Shown here: positions 34,578 through 43,760 of the stretch, piece after piece | Numbering within the stretch: the first letter of the stretch is position 1 | Layout: each line of letters starts with the position of its first letter | NCBI RefSeq assembly: GCF_023074175.1 | Contig: NZ_JADPKS010000073.1 | Location: forward strand, 124,001-188,000 | DNA from: Bradyrhizobium sp. 139 | GTDB lineage: Bacteria > Pseudomonadota > Alphaproteobacteria > Rhizobiales > Xanthobacteraceae | Length of the DNA stretch: 64,000 bases | Direction: 5' to 3' | Position numbers and translations under genes: made by a program | Notes under the pieces: generated by a model | Database searches by the model: none | Told to the model about the DNA's origin: nothing | The model's input: only the letters and a program-made list of their open reading frames with translations

Positions 34578-35232
34578 GGCGGCACGGTCAAGCCGCCAGC
34601 CGCTCACCGTTGTTCCCGACCGTGACTGTCCGCTCTGCCCGCGCCTGGCCGCCTTTCGCGAGGCGAACCGCGCGCGCGAGCCGTCGTGGCACAATGCGCC
34701 GGTTGCGCCCTTCGGCGACATCAAGGCGCGGCTTTTGATCGTCGGCCTCGCGCCGGGGATGCAAGGCGCCAACCGCACCGGCCGTCCGTTCACCGGCGAT
34801 TATGCCGGCGACCTGCTCTACGCCACGCTGCTCGAATACGGATTTGCCAAGGGCATCTATCAGGCGCGGCCTGACGATGGCCTGAAGCTGGTCGACTGCC
34901 GGATCGCGAATGCCGTGCACTGCGTGCCGCCGCAGAACAAACCGTTGCCGATCGAGATCAGCACCTGCCGCCAGTTTCTCGCGGCGAATCTCGCGACGAT
35001 GCCGAACCTGCGCGCGATCGTCGCGCTTGGACGCATTGCGCACGACACCGTGCTCAAGCCGCTGAACCTGAAGGCCACGCAAGCCCCCTTCGGCCACGGC
35101 GCCGTGCATCAGGCCGGCGCGTTCAGGCTCTACGACAGCTATCATTGCTCGCGCTACAACACGAACACTGGCGTGCTGACGACGGACATGTTCCGCTCTG
35201 TGTTCGCAAAGGTGAAGGCCGATCTCGATTAG
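34558..35232 (+). CDS. Uracil-DNA glycosylase with Fe-S cluster (type 5, UdgB-like)
   Basis: 224 residues from ATG 34558, preceded by GAGGGGC. Four cysteines in the family positions (Cys24, Cys27, Cys122, Cys137) would bind a 4Fe-4S cluster. Motif GLAPGMQGANRTGRPF (63-78) is the glycosylase active-site loop, and YHCSRYNTNTG is the C-terminal motif. The enzyme removes uracil or deaminated bases from DNA. The frame is open back to 34411 but that part is antisense-like shadow of the NYN gene. It ends tail-to-tail with the peroxiredoxin gene, sharing 4 bases. Confidence 0.93.
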   Translation: MTTSRSEAARSSRQPLTVVPDRDCPLCPRLAAFREANRAREPSWHNAPVAPFGDIKARLLIVGLAPGMQGANRTGRPFTGDYAGDLLYATLLEYGFAKGIYQARPDDGLKLVDCRIANAVHCVPPQNKPLPIEISTCRQFLAANLATMPNLRAIVALGRIAHDTVLKPLNLKATQAPFGHGAVHQAGAFRLYDSYHCSRYNTNTGVLTTDMFRSVFAKVKADLD

Positions 35233-35810
35233 TCCTTGGAAGGATTGGCCCTCAGCCAGTCCAGGACATCGCCGGCATTCCGGTCGGGCGGAAACACCGG
35301 ATAGAACACATGCGTGACCTTGGCATCGTCGATGATCAGCGCAAGCCGCTTGATCAGCGTCAGGCCTGCGACCTCCAGGGTCGGCAGATTCAGGGCGCGC
35401 GTCAGCGCCAGCTTCTCGTCCGACAGCACGGGAAACGGCAGATGCAGCCGCGAGGCCATCTCCGTCTGGTACGCGTTGCTCTGGGTCGAGAGGCCGAACA
35501 CATGTGAGGCGCCAGCAGCCTTCAGCTCGGCGAACAGATCGCGAAACGCGCAAGTCTGCGGCGTGCAGCCGCGCGCGCCCGGGATCATGTCCCAATCGTC
35601 GACCAGCGCGATCTTGCCGGGCTCGCCGGTGCGCGGATAGGCGAACACCACGGCGCGGCCGGGCAGCGACGCCAGCGTCACTGACGTATCGTCAGTTGCA
35701 AGCAGGCTGATCGCCGGCAGCGTCAGGCCTTTGAGATGCGCGGCGCCGCCATCATCGGCAGGTGCCGGAATCCGGCTCCAATCGACATCGAGCAGGTTCC
35801 TCTGAGTCAT
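35229..35810 (-). CDS. Peroxiredoxin (AhpC/TSA, PrxQ-like)
   Basis: 193 residues with a thioredoxin fold. The active site PGARGCTPQTCAFRD has two cysteines five residues apart, the arrangement of PrxQ/BCP enzymes (peroxidatic then resolving Cys). The N-terminal part LPAISLLATDDTSVTL is typical of the family. It should reduce H2O2 and organic peroxides with thioredoxin. It is 5 bases from smpB on the same strand. Confidence 0.87.
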   Translation of the reverse strand: MTQRNLLDVDWSRIPAPADDGGAAHLKGLTLPAISLLATDDTSVTLASLPGRAVVFAYPRTGEPGKIALVDDWDMIPGARGCTPQTCAFRDLFAELKAAGASHVFGLSTQSNAYQTEMASRLHLPFPVLSDEKLALTRALNLPTLEVAGLTLIKRLALIIDDAKVTHVFYPVFPPDRNAGDVLDWLRANPSKD

Positions 35811-35814
35811 CCCG

Positions 35815-36288
35815 CTACCCCCTCGCCCGCATCAGGCGGCCCTTCTCCCGGCTCCAATCGCGCTTCTTCTCGGTCTCGCGCTTGTCGTGCAGCTTCTTGC
35901 CTTTTGCAACCGCGAGCTGCAGTTTGGCGCGGCCCCGCTCGTTGAAATACAGCTTGAGCGGAATCAGCGTCATGCCTTCACGGTCCACAGCGCCCATGAG
36001 CTTGTTGATCTGCTTGCGGTGCAGGAGCAGCTTTCGCGGCCGTTTCGGCTCGTGATTGAAGCGGTTGCCCTGAAGATATTCGGGGATCGTCGCGTTGATC
36101 AGCCAGATCTCGCCGTCCTTTGAATCGGCGTAGGATTCCGCGATCGTGCTCTTGCCGTTGCGGATCGACTTGACCTCGGTGCCGGTCAGCGCAATGCCCA
36201 CCTCGACCGTGTCTTCGATGGCGTAGTTGAAGCGGGCCTTGCGATTTTCCGCCATGACCTTGATTGGACGTTCGTTCTTATCGGCCAT
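35815..36288 (-). CDS. smpB: SsrA-binding protein
   Basis: 157 residues from ATG 36288. The OB-fold core shows ENRKARFNYAIEDTVEVGI, TGTEVKSIRNGK and the basic C-terminal tail KKLHDKRETEKKRDW, which enters the ribosomal A site. It delivers tmRNA to stalled ribosomes. The tmRNA gene is not in the window. dapA and mscL lie upstream on the same strand, the usual rhizobial neighbourhood. Confidence 0.97.
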   Translation of the reverse strand: MADKNERPIKVMAENRKARFNYAIEDTVEVGIALTGTEVKSIRNGKSTIAESYADSKDGEIWLINATIPEYLQGNRFNHEPKRPRKLLLHRKQINKLMGAVDREGMTLIPLKLYFNERGRAKLQLAVAKGKKLHDKRETEKKRDWSREKGRLMRARG

Positions 36289-36349
36289 GGCAGACAAATC
36301 CGGTCGAGATGCGCCTTAAGACGCTAACAGTTTGGACGAAGCGCGCGCG

Positions 36350-36766
36350 TCAAGACTTCTTGAGGAGATCGCGGATCTCGGTCAGCAGTTCGACCTCGGC
36401 CGACGGTTTTGGTGGAGCGGCAGGCGCGGCCTCGTCCTTGCGCTTCAACTTGTTCATGGCACGGATCACCAGGAACAGCACGAAGGCAATGATGATGAAG
36501 TTGATCGTCAGCGTGAGGAAGCTGCCCCAAGCCAAGACGGCACCCTGCTTTTTTGCGTCCGCGAGATTTGCGGCGGTGACCTTGCTCGAAAGCGCCGTGA
36601 AGTAGTTCGAGAAATCGAGCCCGCCGGTGACGGCGCCGATGACCGGCATGATCACGTCGCCGACCAGTGAATTGACAATGGCGCCGAAGGCCGCGCCGAT
36701 GATGACGCCGACAGCGAGATCGACGACGTTGCCCTTCATGGCGAATTCGCGGAACTCCTTGAGCAT
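36350..36766 (-). CDS. mscL: Large-conductance mechanosensitive channel
   Basis: 138 residues from ATG 36766. The first pore helix reads GNVVDLAVGVIIGAAFGAIV and the second membrane helix is around 75-98, followed by a Lys/Ala/Pro-rich linker and an amphipathic C-terminal helix (LLTEIRDLLKKS). It is a homopentameric inner-membrane emergency valve against osmotic downshock. The frame opens nine codons earlier (36793), but the later ATG matches the family N-terminus MLKEFREFAMKGN. Confidence 0.96.
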   Translation of the reverse strand: MLKEFREFAMKGNVVDLAVGVIIGAAFGAIVNSLVGDVIMPVIGAVTGGLDFSNYFTALSSKVTAANLADAKKQGAVLAWGSFLTLTINFIIIAFVLFLVIRAMNKLKRKDEAAPAAPPKPSAEVELLTEIRDLLKKS

Positions 36767-36819
36767 TTGCGTACCCTTTTCCTCGACACCCATGAAAAGC
36801 TCCCCGACCTGCTAGCGCA

Positions 36820-37710
36820 TCAGTTGATCAGGCCGGCGTGCACCATGGCGCTGCGCACGGCAACGCGCGTCGGTTCGGACACCGGAACCATCGGCAGCCG
36901 CAGCGTCTCGTCCAGCTTGCCAAGCAGCGACATCGCGTACTTGATCGGCGCCGGATTGCTCTCGATGAAGAGGTTGTTGTGCAGCGGCATCAGCTTGTCG
37001 TGCAGCTTCAGCGCGGTGGCGTGGTCGCCCTTCGCCCAGGCGGCCTGGAACTCCGAGCACAGGCGCGGCGCGACGTTCGAGGTCACGGAGATGCAGCCGT
37101 GGCCGCCATGCGCCATGTAGCCGAGGATGGTCGCGTCCTCGCCCGAGAGCTGGTTGAAATCCTCTCCCATGGCCGCACGCTGCTGCGAGACGCGGACCAT
37201 GCTGGCGGTGGCGTCCTTGACGCCGGCGATGTTCTTCAACTCCCACAGCCGCGTCATGGTGTCGACCGACATGTCGATCACCGAGCGCGGCGGGATGTTG
37301 TAGATGATGATCGGGATCCCGATCGCATCGTTGATCGCCTTGAAGTGCTGGTACATCCCTTCCTGGGTGGGCTTGTTGTAATAGGGCGTCACGACCAGCA
37401 CCGCATCGGCGCCCGCCTTCTCGGCGTGCTGGGCGAGTTCGATCGCCTCCTTGGTCGAATTGGAGCCGGCACCCGCGATCACCGGCACCCGGCCCTTGGC
37501 TTCAGCGATGCACCATTCGACGACCTTCTTGTGCTCGTCATGGCTGAGCGTCGGGCTCTCGCCGGTGGTGCCGACCGGGACCAGGCCGTTGGTGCCCTCC
37601 GAGATCTGCCAATTGACCAGGGAGCGGAACGCCGCCTCGTCCAGCGAGCCGTTCTTGAACGGCGTGACCAAGGCGGTGAACGATCCCCGGAATTTCGTCT
37701 TGGCTGCCAT
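36820..37710 (-). CDS. dapA: 4-hydroxy-tetrahydrodipicolinate synthase
   Basis: 296 residues from ATG 37710. Family signatures: GTTGESPTL, the catalytic Tyr in IIIYNIPPR, and the Schiff-base Lys in IAGVKDATAS. It condenses pyruvate with aspartate semialdehyde in lysine and diaminopimelate synthesis. The frame is open far upstream, but that part has no family match. It is divergent from the transglycosylase gene, and the two share a promoter region of about 240 bases. Confidence 0.97.
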   Translation of the reverse strand: MAAKTKFRGSFTALVTPFKNGSLDEAAFRSLVNWQISEGTNGLVPVGTTGESPTLSHDEHKKVVEWCIAEAKGRVPVIAGAGSNSTKEAIELAQHAEKAGADAVLVVTPYYNKPTQEGMYQHFKAINDAIGIPIIIYNIPPRSVIDMSVDTMTRLWELKNIAGVKDATASMVRVSQQRAAMGEDFNQLSGEDATILGYMAHGGHGCISVTSNVAPRLCSEFQAAWAKGDHATALKLHDKLMPLHNNLFIESNPAPIKYAMSLLGKLDETLRLPMVPVSEPTRVAVRSAMVHAGLIN

Positions 37711-37951
37711 GGACTTCCTCCGTACGCGGCGATCTCTCGAGCAAGCCGCATTCATATCGGGTCTGTCCCGCCGGTAAAAGACCCGCTTCCGTGTGACGCA
37801 CCGTTTAGGCCGCGATTTTGCCGCGGTGGTGGTGCAAACCCGGCAAAGGTAAGTGCCTGTTGGTATTTTGTCCGCATATTCAATCAAATACAGCCAAATC
37901 TTGTACAATCAGGTCTTGAGCCATTTGACTGATTCGGGGCGACGAAACGCC

Positions 37952-40381
37952 GTGACCTCCTTTCCTCGTGCCGCATGGCGCTCCACGGGCCTGATCGTGT
38001 GCCTGATGGCAGGACTGTCGGTCGGCTGCGCCGCCCTGGCGAAGTCCAATGAGACGACCGCGGAAGGGGCCAAGGATACGAAGCCGGCCGCGAAGGAAGC
38101 CGCCAAGGAAACCGCAAAGGGACCTGCCAAAGGATCGGCCAAGGAGACAGCCAAGCGAGCAGGCAAGGAAACGGCCAAAGGCACGAGCAAGGGGGCGGCT
38201 AGCACTCCGGGGAAGGACGTCGCCAAGAAGCCTGCCTCGGTTGCAGGAAAGGAGCCCGCCAAGCCCAAGCCCGCGGCCGCCGCGCCAAAATCACAGCCGA
38301 CCGCCAACAGCTCGCCTTCCAAAGCCGCACCCGCGCCGGCCGTGCCCGCTATTGTCAGACCTGGCGCCCCGGCGCCCGTCACCAAACCCGTGGTGGCTCC
38401 CGTGCTTGCGCCTGCGACCCGACAGCACGCCACGCCGCGCAAGCCGGTCACGCCGGCCGCGGTCGCTGCGACCTCCTCGACGTCGCAAGCCGACAAGGAC
38501 ACGCTGGAGAACGTCATCGAGCTGGTGCGCAAGCGCAAGTCGGGCGATGCCACCAACTACGCAGCCTCGATCTCGGATCCCGTCGCACGAAAGCTCGCCG
38601 AATGGATCATCCTGCGCAGCGAGGACAATGGCGCAACCGTGGAACGCTACCGCGCCTTCCTCGCCGCCAATCCGAGCTGGCCGTCGCAGACCTTCCTGCG
38701 CCGGCGCCTGGAGGCCGCGATGTGGGACGACAGGCGCGACGATTCGGTCGCGTGGTCGTGGTTCGAAAATGAATCCCCTGTTTCCGCCAAGGGCCGCTTC
38801 ACGCTCGCCAAGGCGATGCTGGCGCGCGGCGACCGCGCCAATGCCGAACGGCTGGTGCGCGAAGCCTGGCGCAGCGATCCGATGTCGGAAGACACCGAGA
38901 ACAACGCGCTCGACCAGTTCGGCGCGCTGCTGACGGCTGGCGATCAGAAGGCGCGGATGGACACGCTGCTCTACGGCAGCGAGAACGAGGCCGCGCTCCG
39001 CGCCGCCAAGCGCCTCGGCGCCGGCTATGTTGCGCTTGCCAAGGCCCGCATCGCCTCCCTCAAGAAGGCGCCGAACGCGCGTGCGCTGCTCGACGCCGTG
39101 CCGCACGAGCTGCACAATGATCCCGGCTTCATCTTCAGCAAGATCCAGCTGCTGCGCCGCGAGGAGAAATTTGCGGAAGCCGCCCAGCTGATGCTATCGG
39201 CGCCGAAGGATCCGAACCGGCTCTACAATCTCGACGAATGGTGGATCGAGCGGCGCCTCCTGGCGCGCAAGATGATCGACACCGAGGAATTCCGCAGCGC
39301 CTATCTGATCGCGCGCGATGCGGCCCTGCCCTCGCGTGATATCTACAAGACCGAGCAGGAATTCACCGCGGGCTGGATCGCGCTGCGCTTCCTCAACGAT
39401 CCCGCTTCCGCCACGCAGCATTTCGCCCGCATCGGCGTCGGCAGCGTCAATCCGACCACGTTGGCGCGCGCCGGGTATTGGCAGGGCCGCGCGGCGGAAG
39501 CGGCGGGCCGGCAGCAGGAGGCACGCAACGCCTACGCCCGCGCGGCCGAGCAATCCACGAGCTATTACGGCCAGCTCGCGCGGGCAAAACTCGGCCTGCC
39601 GCAGATCGAGCTCAACAGCCAGCCGCGCGGCCGCGGCGCCGAACGGCTGGAGATCGTGCGCGCCGCGCACCTGCTCTACGAGCTCGACGAGCGCGATATG
39701 GCCGTGCCGATGCTTGCCGACATGGGCGAGAACGGCGATCCCGAGGCGCTTGCCGGCCTCGGCGAGCTCACCCAGCGCTACAGCGACGCGCGCGGCATGC
39801 TGCTGCTCGGCAAGGCCGCGCTCAACCGTGGCCTGCCGTTCGACTTCTATGCCTACCCCACCAACGGCATCCCACAGTTCACGCCGATCGGCCCCGAGGT
39901 CGAACGCAGCATCGTCTATGCGATCGCGCGGCAGGAGAGCGCGTTCAATCCATCGGTGGTCTCGCCGGCGCAGGCCTACGGCCTGATGCAGGTGACCCCG
40001 GACGCCGCGCGCTATGTCTGCAAGCGGCACGGCGCGACCTACGATCTGGGTCGGCTGAAGAACGATTCGGTCTACAACGCCACGCTCGGCTCGGCCGAGC
40101 TCGGCGGACTGCTCGAGGATTATCGCGGCTCCTACATCATGACCTTCGCCGCCTACAATGCCGGTCGCGGCAGCGTGAAGAAATGGGTCGGCCGCTACGG
40201 CGATCCGCGCGATCCCAAGGTCGACGCGGTCGACTGGGTCGAGCTGATCCCGTTCTCCGAGACGCGCAACTACGTGCAGCGGATCATGGAGAACCTGCAG
40301 GTCTACCGCGCCCGCTTCGGCGGCGGCACGCGGTTGCAGATCGAGGCCGACCTGCGCCGCGGCGCCGGCAGCGTGGAATAA
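37952..40381 (+). CDS. Soluble lytic murein transglycosylase with a Lys/Ala-rich N-terminal region
   Basis: About 809 residues if it starts at GTG 37952, which puts a signal sequence (LIVCLMAGLSVGCAALA) at the N-terminus; ATG 37853 is an alternative. Residues about 35-170 are a low-complexity Lys/Ala/Pro region with repeated AKETAKG-like units. Then comes an alpha-superhelical U/L domain as in Slt70, and the C-terminal catalytic domain with the Glu in ARQESAFNP, followed by AYGLMQVTPDAA and FAAYNAGRG. It cleaves peptidoglycan to 1,6-anhydro-muropeptides in the periplasm. The basic linker might bind peptidoglycan or teichoic-like anions; this is inference. Confidence 0.93.
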   Translation: MTSFPRAAWRSTGLIVCLMAGLSVGCAALAKSNETTAEGAKDTKPAAKEAAKETAKGPAKGSAKETAKRAGKETAKGTSKGAASTPGKDVAKKPASVAGKEPAKPKPAAAAPKSQPTANSSPSKAAPAPAVPAIVRPGAPAPVTKPVVAPVLAPATRQHATPRKPVTPAAVAATSSTSQADKDTLENVIELVRKRKSGDATNYAASISDPVARKLAEWIILRSEDNGATVERYRAFLAANPSWPSQTFLRRRLEAAMWDDRRDDSVAWSWFENESPVSAKGRFTLAKAMLARGDRANAERLVREAWRSDPMSEDTENNALDQFGALLTAGDQKARMDTLLYGSENEAALRAAKRLGAGYVALAKARIASLKKAPNARALLDAVPHELHNDPGFIFSKIQLLRREEKFAEAAQLMLSAPKDPNRLYNLDEWWIERRLLARKMIDTEEFRSAYLIARDAALPSRDIYKTEQEFTAGWIALRFLNDPASATQHFARIGVGSVNPTTLARAGYWQGRAAEAAGRQQEARNAYARAAEQSTSYYGQLARAKLGLPQIELNSQPRGRGAERLEIVRAAHLLYELDERDMAVPMLADMGENGDPEALAGLGELTQRYSDARGMLLLGKAALNRGLPFDFYAYPTNGIPQFTPIGPEVERSIVYAIARQESAFNPSVVSPAQAYGLMQVTPDAARYVCKRHGATYDLGRLKNDSVYNATLGSAELGGLLEDYRGSYIMTFAAYNAGRGSVKKWVGRYGDPRDPKVDAVDWVELIPFSETRNYVQRIMENLQVYRARFGGGTRLQIEADLRRGAGSVE

Positions 40382-40726
40382 GAGACCGCTCTCCTCGGTG
40401 CTGCTGCCGAGAGCACCGGTGTGGCAAGCGCCATGCGTGCGCCCACTTCCACCTCGAGCCTTCGAGACATATCCCAAGGTCCGCGTCGGATCATCGGGCG
40501 AGCCATCTCTGAGCGCACCTTGACCACGGGCGCGGTCGGATCGGCGAGGTCGTGCCAATCGCCTCCTCGAAGACGAACGCATCGATCCCGTACTGCTGCG
40601 AGGCCGGTGCGCCAAGTTGTTTGCAGGCTGTGTTTGCGAGCGAGAGACGGAGCGGGCGCGCCGGAGGGTGATGGCCATGCGGCGCAGTCGTCCCCTCTTC
40701 TGCGACGGCCTCGACTGAGGGATAGA

Positions 40727-40773
40727 GCCTGATCCGGAAAAGTGCGCAGCGGTCTTCCGAAAAGATCATGCTC
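40727..40773. repeat. Rhizobial palindromic element, copy 1 (GATCCGGAAAA...CCGAAAAGATCATGC)
   Basis: About 46 bases with imperfect inverted arms: GCCTGATCCGGAAAAGTG at the left and CTTCCGAAAAGATCATGCTC at the right. I recall this motif as very frequent in gaps of Bradyrhizobium and relatives. A second, differently decayed copy is at 43761-43808. It lies just past the porin terminator. Confidence 0.7.
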
Positions 40774-40784
40774 AACCGGTAACC

Positions 40785-40822
40785 TAAAGAAAGAGCCCCG
40801 GCGGTTTCCCGCCGGGGCTCTC
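40785..40822 (-). terminator. Rho-independent terminator of the porin gene
   Basis: On the minus strand AGAGCCCCGGCGG-GAAA-CCGCCGGGGCTCT makes a 13-base-pair, GC-rich stem with a tight GAAA loop, followed by TTCTTTAGGTT. It lies 23 bases after the porin stop codon, an expected strong terminator for an abundant transcript. Confidence 0.92.
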
Positions 40823-40843
40823 TGTCAGGTCGTTAGACCGAAC

Positions 40844-42415
40844 TTACCAGTTGCGCTGAGCGCGGAGGAGCATGGTGACCGAGCTCTGGTCCTTCAGCTC
40901 GTAGGCCGCGGCCGGCTTGGCGTTCGGGCCGCTGATGGCCGTGGTGGTCACGACGCCAGAATACTTCTGGTCGACGTTGGTCCAGGTCAGATCAGCCGAG
41001 AACGTGAGGTTCTTGACCGGGGTCCAGCGGGTGATGACACCAATCTGGCCGATGGCGAAGTCGGGGCTACACCCGGTGATGCCAGCAACCGACGAGATCA
41101 CGCCGGCCGGACCGCACAGGAAGGTCTTCGCTGCACCGCCGAACTGGGCCTGGGCGTACGCACCGTAGATCGCGGTGTTCCAGTAGGGATCCCAGTTGTG
41201 GGTGTAAGCGCCACGGAAGCCCCAGGTCTTGACGTTTTCCTGCTGGCTGCCGGTGGTGAACGTGGTGTCCGGAGCGGTAACAGCAGCGACGCTGCCGTAG
41301 GCGCCGAGGCCCGAAGACCCGTACATGACGAACGTGCTGCCCGCCAGGTTCTGGAAGTTGTAGCGGGTCGCACCGTCGGTGTAGACACCCGAGATGTTGA
41401 TCACGTCACCCGCACCGGTCGGGATGTTCTTGATCGACAGAGCGAGCTGAACCGCCCAACCCCACTTGTCGTCGGGGTGGCCAGTGGACTCAACCGGTCC
41501 GTAGTAGGCAACGTGGTTGTCATGCGCGGCCACCGACGCCTGGAAAAGACCCCAAGCCTGGTCGACACGCACCATACCAACGAGGTTCGGAGAGCGCGAA
41601 CCGCCGATGGCGTTGGAACCAAGAGCCGCGCCGGTCACACCGGAGAGACCAGCTGCACCGGACAGGTTGAGATTGCCGGCCTGCATATACGCAGTCGGGT
41701 CTTCAGCCGAGAACGCCGCCGTGATGCCCTGACCAAAGTCAGCGGTGTAGGTGAACTGGTTGATACCAGTGACCGTGCCGCTGCCACCGACGAGACCGTC
41801 GAAGTTGTTGCCCGGATAGTTGGTCCAGGGCGCATCGAACTGCGACACGGCCTTACCCATCGTGAAGCCAGCGAACTGGATGAAGGCGTAGTACACGCCG
41901 AGCGAGCCGCCCGAGGTACCACCGTCGGTCGGGTTGATCGACGATCCAACCAGCGCCGGCACGGCACCGGAGGTGTTGAGGGCCAGCGTGCCGGTGTAGG
42001 CGGTCGTGCCCGTAGCGGAGCCCGTGCCCTGATAGCCGCCGGTGGTCCAGGAGAACACGCCGTCGAAGAAGGTACGGACGACGCCGTACTCGGTCGCGGT
42101 GCGCGTGTCGATGTTGAGATCTTCACGAGCGCGCATGGTGTAGTAGTTGCTCAGGCGGTTGCGTGCGCTAGCCGGCGCGGCGGACTGAGTGCCGTAGGAG
42201 CTGTTGGTGTTCAGCGCGACTTCAGCGCGCAGATAACCACCCAGCTTGATGCAAGTGTCAGTGCCCGGGATGTAATAGAATCCGGCACCGTACAGGGAGC
42301 AGATCTTCACGTATTCGACCGCTTTGGCCTTCACGGGGAGATCGGCTGCCTGCGCTCCGCCAACGGCGATCAGACCCGCCGCTGAACCGAGCAAAAGGCT
42401 CTTAACCAACTTCAT
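40844..42415 (-). CDS. Outer-membrane porin (porin_2 / Omp2 family)
   Basis: 523 residues from ATG 42415, with GGAGG 5 bases upstream. A signal peptide (MKLVKSLLLGSAAGLIAVGG, ending AQA) is followed by the family N-terminus ADLPVKAKAVEYVKICSLYG, GTDTCIKLGGYLRAE, and an antiparallel beta-strand pattern to the C-terminal NW. Four cysteines are spread through it. It should be a trimeric 16-stranded general diffusion porin, as in Brucella Omp2b. Its codon choice is more restricted than that of its neighbours, which fits high expression. Confidence 0.95.
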   Translation of the reverse strand: MKLVKSLLLGSAAGLIAVGGAQAADLPVKAKAVEYVKICSLYGAGFYYIPGTDTCIKLGGYLRAEVALNTNSSYGTQSAAPASARNRLSNYYTMRAREDLNIDTRTATEYGVVRTFFDGVFSWTTGGYQGTGSATGTTAYTGTLALNTSGAVPALVGSSINPTDGGTSGGSLGVYYAFIQFAGFTMGKAVSQFDAPWTNYPGNNFDGLVGGSGTVTGINQFTYTADFGQGITAAFSAEDPTAYMQAGNLNLSGAAGLSGVTGAALGSNAIGGSRSPNLVGMVRVDQAWGLFQASVAAHDNHVAYYGPVESTGHPDDKWGWAVQLALSIKNIPTGAGDVINISGVYTDGATRYNFQNLAGSTFVMYGSSGLGAYGSVAAVTAPDTTFTTGSQQENVKTWGFRGAYTHNWDPYWNTAIYGAYAQAQFGGAAKTFLCGPAGVISSVAGITGCSPDFAIGQIGVITRWTPVKNLTFSADLTWTNVDQKYSGVVTTTAISGPNAKPAAAYELKDQSSVTMLLRAQRNW

Positions 42416-42993
42416 GCTAAACCTCCAAGTTTGCTCTATAGGGAAGGTTCCGGATCCGCTGGGTGAAGACACCCTAAGGTTGGTTCCCTTGTCCCTTAAC
42501 TCACCGCTTAGTCGCTTCGCGCCTTCGGACACACCCGCTGAACGCGAGGGACTTAAGCGAACCACCTAAATCGGGACGACCTCGGGATGCCCCCCTCCGT
42601 CGCTCAGTCACAATTACCGAACGTCCTTGCACACACAACAACAGAACGCTTCGCAACGGGCCGATGACGAGTGTTTTCCGAAGGGTGTTGCACAAATAAC
42701 ACGCAGATGTGATCGGACCCGGATCGCAACATATTGATTCTGCTAACATTTTCTGGGGCGGTTCCAACCGCCATCAAAATTCCCCACCTGAGGCGCTGCA
42801 GACGGAACCTGGGCCTGAAGTGGTTTTGACGCTGTCGAATCGTAGAATCAGAAGGAGACTCAAGGAGAAGGCGCAAACGTATTCCCGCGACTCTCCGCCA
42901 GGCGCGGACACGGTCGCGGCGACGCTCAAGGCGTACTGCAAAGGCTTTTTATGGATGGTGGGGATTATTGAGACCGGGGGCCGGCAGCTCGGC
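42416..42993. other. Upstream region of the porin gene
   Basis: 578 bases between the porin ATG and the tRNA gene. It contains the porin promoter and leader. The stretch 42600-42780 is noticeably more AT-rich, with a small dyad GTGTTGCACAAATAACAC at about 42682-42699. I see no convincing protein gene; the plus-strand open frame here ends inside the tRNA and is spurious. Confidence 0.5.
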
Positions 42994-43087
42994 TGGCGGA
43001 GACGGAGGGATTCGAACCCTCGATAGGCCTTTACAAGCCTATAACGGTTTAGCAAACCGCCGCCTTCAGCCACTCGGCCACGTCTCC
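42994..43087 (-). tRNA. tRNA-Ser (anticodon GCU)
   Basis: Read on the minus strand, the gene starts GGAGACGTGGCCGAGTGG and ends with the complementary CGTCTCC, a G discriminator and an encoded CCA. The anticodon arm CGGTTTGCTAAACCG displays GCT (decoding AGC/AGU). A long variable arm (TTATAGGCTTGTAAAGGCCT) identifies a class II serine tRNA. The T arm carries GGGTTCGAATCCC. Confidence 0.97.
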
Positions 43088-43428
43088 AATATGCCGGGTA
43101 TGCCCGACACTGCGGCGAGCCGCAAGCGGCAGAATTAAGGTCTGTGCGTTCTTTCACCTGAAAGCGACCGCCGCACGACCGCGAAAGCTTGGCGCAAGCA
43201 TCAGCGCGGCGCGGCCGATTCGGGCTCTCCCTATATGTGTGTGCCCGCATCTAGCGGCGGGATCGCCAGATCCGCCAATGCCGAGGGACACGATCCAGGC
43301 GCGTTCTTGGGCCATTCCTGTCGGGGTCGCTCATGCCGCTCGGGCCAAGGTGGCGACACGACGCAGGAACTTGATTCAGCGCGATCTGACTCACCCGTGA
43401 AAATACGGGTGCGGATGCGGCTCTCTGC
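43088..43428. other. Intergenic region upstream of tRNA-Ser
   Basis: 341 bases between the 5' end of the tRNA and the small Sel1-like gene, both read on the minus strand. It must hold the tRNA promoter. I see no gene, repeat or strong hairpin in it. Confidence 0.45.
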
Positions 43429-43695
43429 TCAGTGAGCGGAGACCCATGCCCTCGCCTCGCGCTGCGCGGCCGAGATATCGGTGTCCGACATCTGCCCGGC
43501 GACTTCCTGGCGCAGCACCACGGCGTCCTTGCGGCCATTCAGTGCGGCGAGGTTGAACCATTTATGCGCGGCGACGAGATCGACGAGGCCGGCGCGGCCG
43601 CTCGCCCAATAGATCCCGCGCTCGAACAGCACGTCAGACAGCGCGCTCGCGTCGATCCGCGTCGCCGTCTCCAGATCGAAAGTACCCTGAAACAT
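43429..43695 (-). CDS. Small Sel1-repeat-like protein
   Basis: 88 residues from ATG 43695, preceded by AAGGGA at 8 bases. The middle part VDLVAAHKWFNLAALNGRKDA resembles one Sel1/TPR-like repeat (A.KWF.LAA..G), followed by a helical tail ending EARAWVSAH. Sel1 repeats mediate protein contacts; a single-repeat protein of this size probably works as an adaptor. The frame is open 32 codons upstream but those codons fall in a palindromic repeat. The function is unknown. Confidence 0.72.
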   Translation of the reverse strand: MFQGTFDLETATRIDASALSDVLFERGIYWASGRAGLVDLVAAHKWFNLAALNGRKDAVVLRQEVAGQMSDTDISAAQREARAWVSAH

Positions 43696-43760
43696 AACGC
43701 ATTCCCTTTTCTTATGCCGCCTCGTTCGCGCGAGCGCGGCTCCCGTCCAACTCTGATCTG

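Larger units (their letters stand above)
40382..40843. other. Intergenic region between converging transglycosylase and porin genes
   Basis: This 462-base gap holds a rhizobial palindromic element at 40727-40773 and the porin terminator at 40785-40822. The remaining 340 bases show no gene I would accept. A plus-strand open frame at 40421-40732 has no ribosome site and a Ser/Arg/Thr-rich composition. Confidence 0.55.

Noticed and set aside
42709..43026. Plus-strand frame of 105 codons
   Set aside because: Its C-terminus (RRRRDSNPR) is antisense translation of the tRNA-Ser gene, a well-known artefact.
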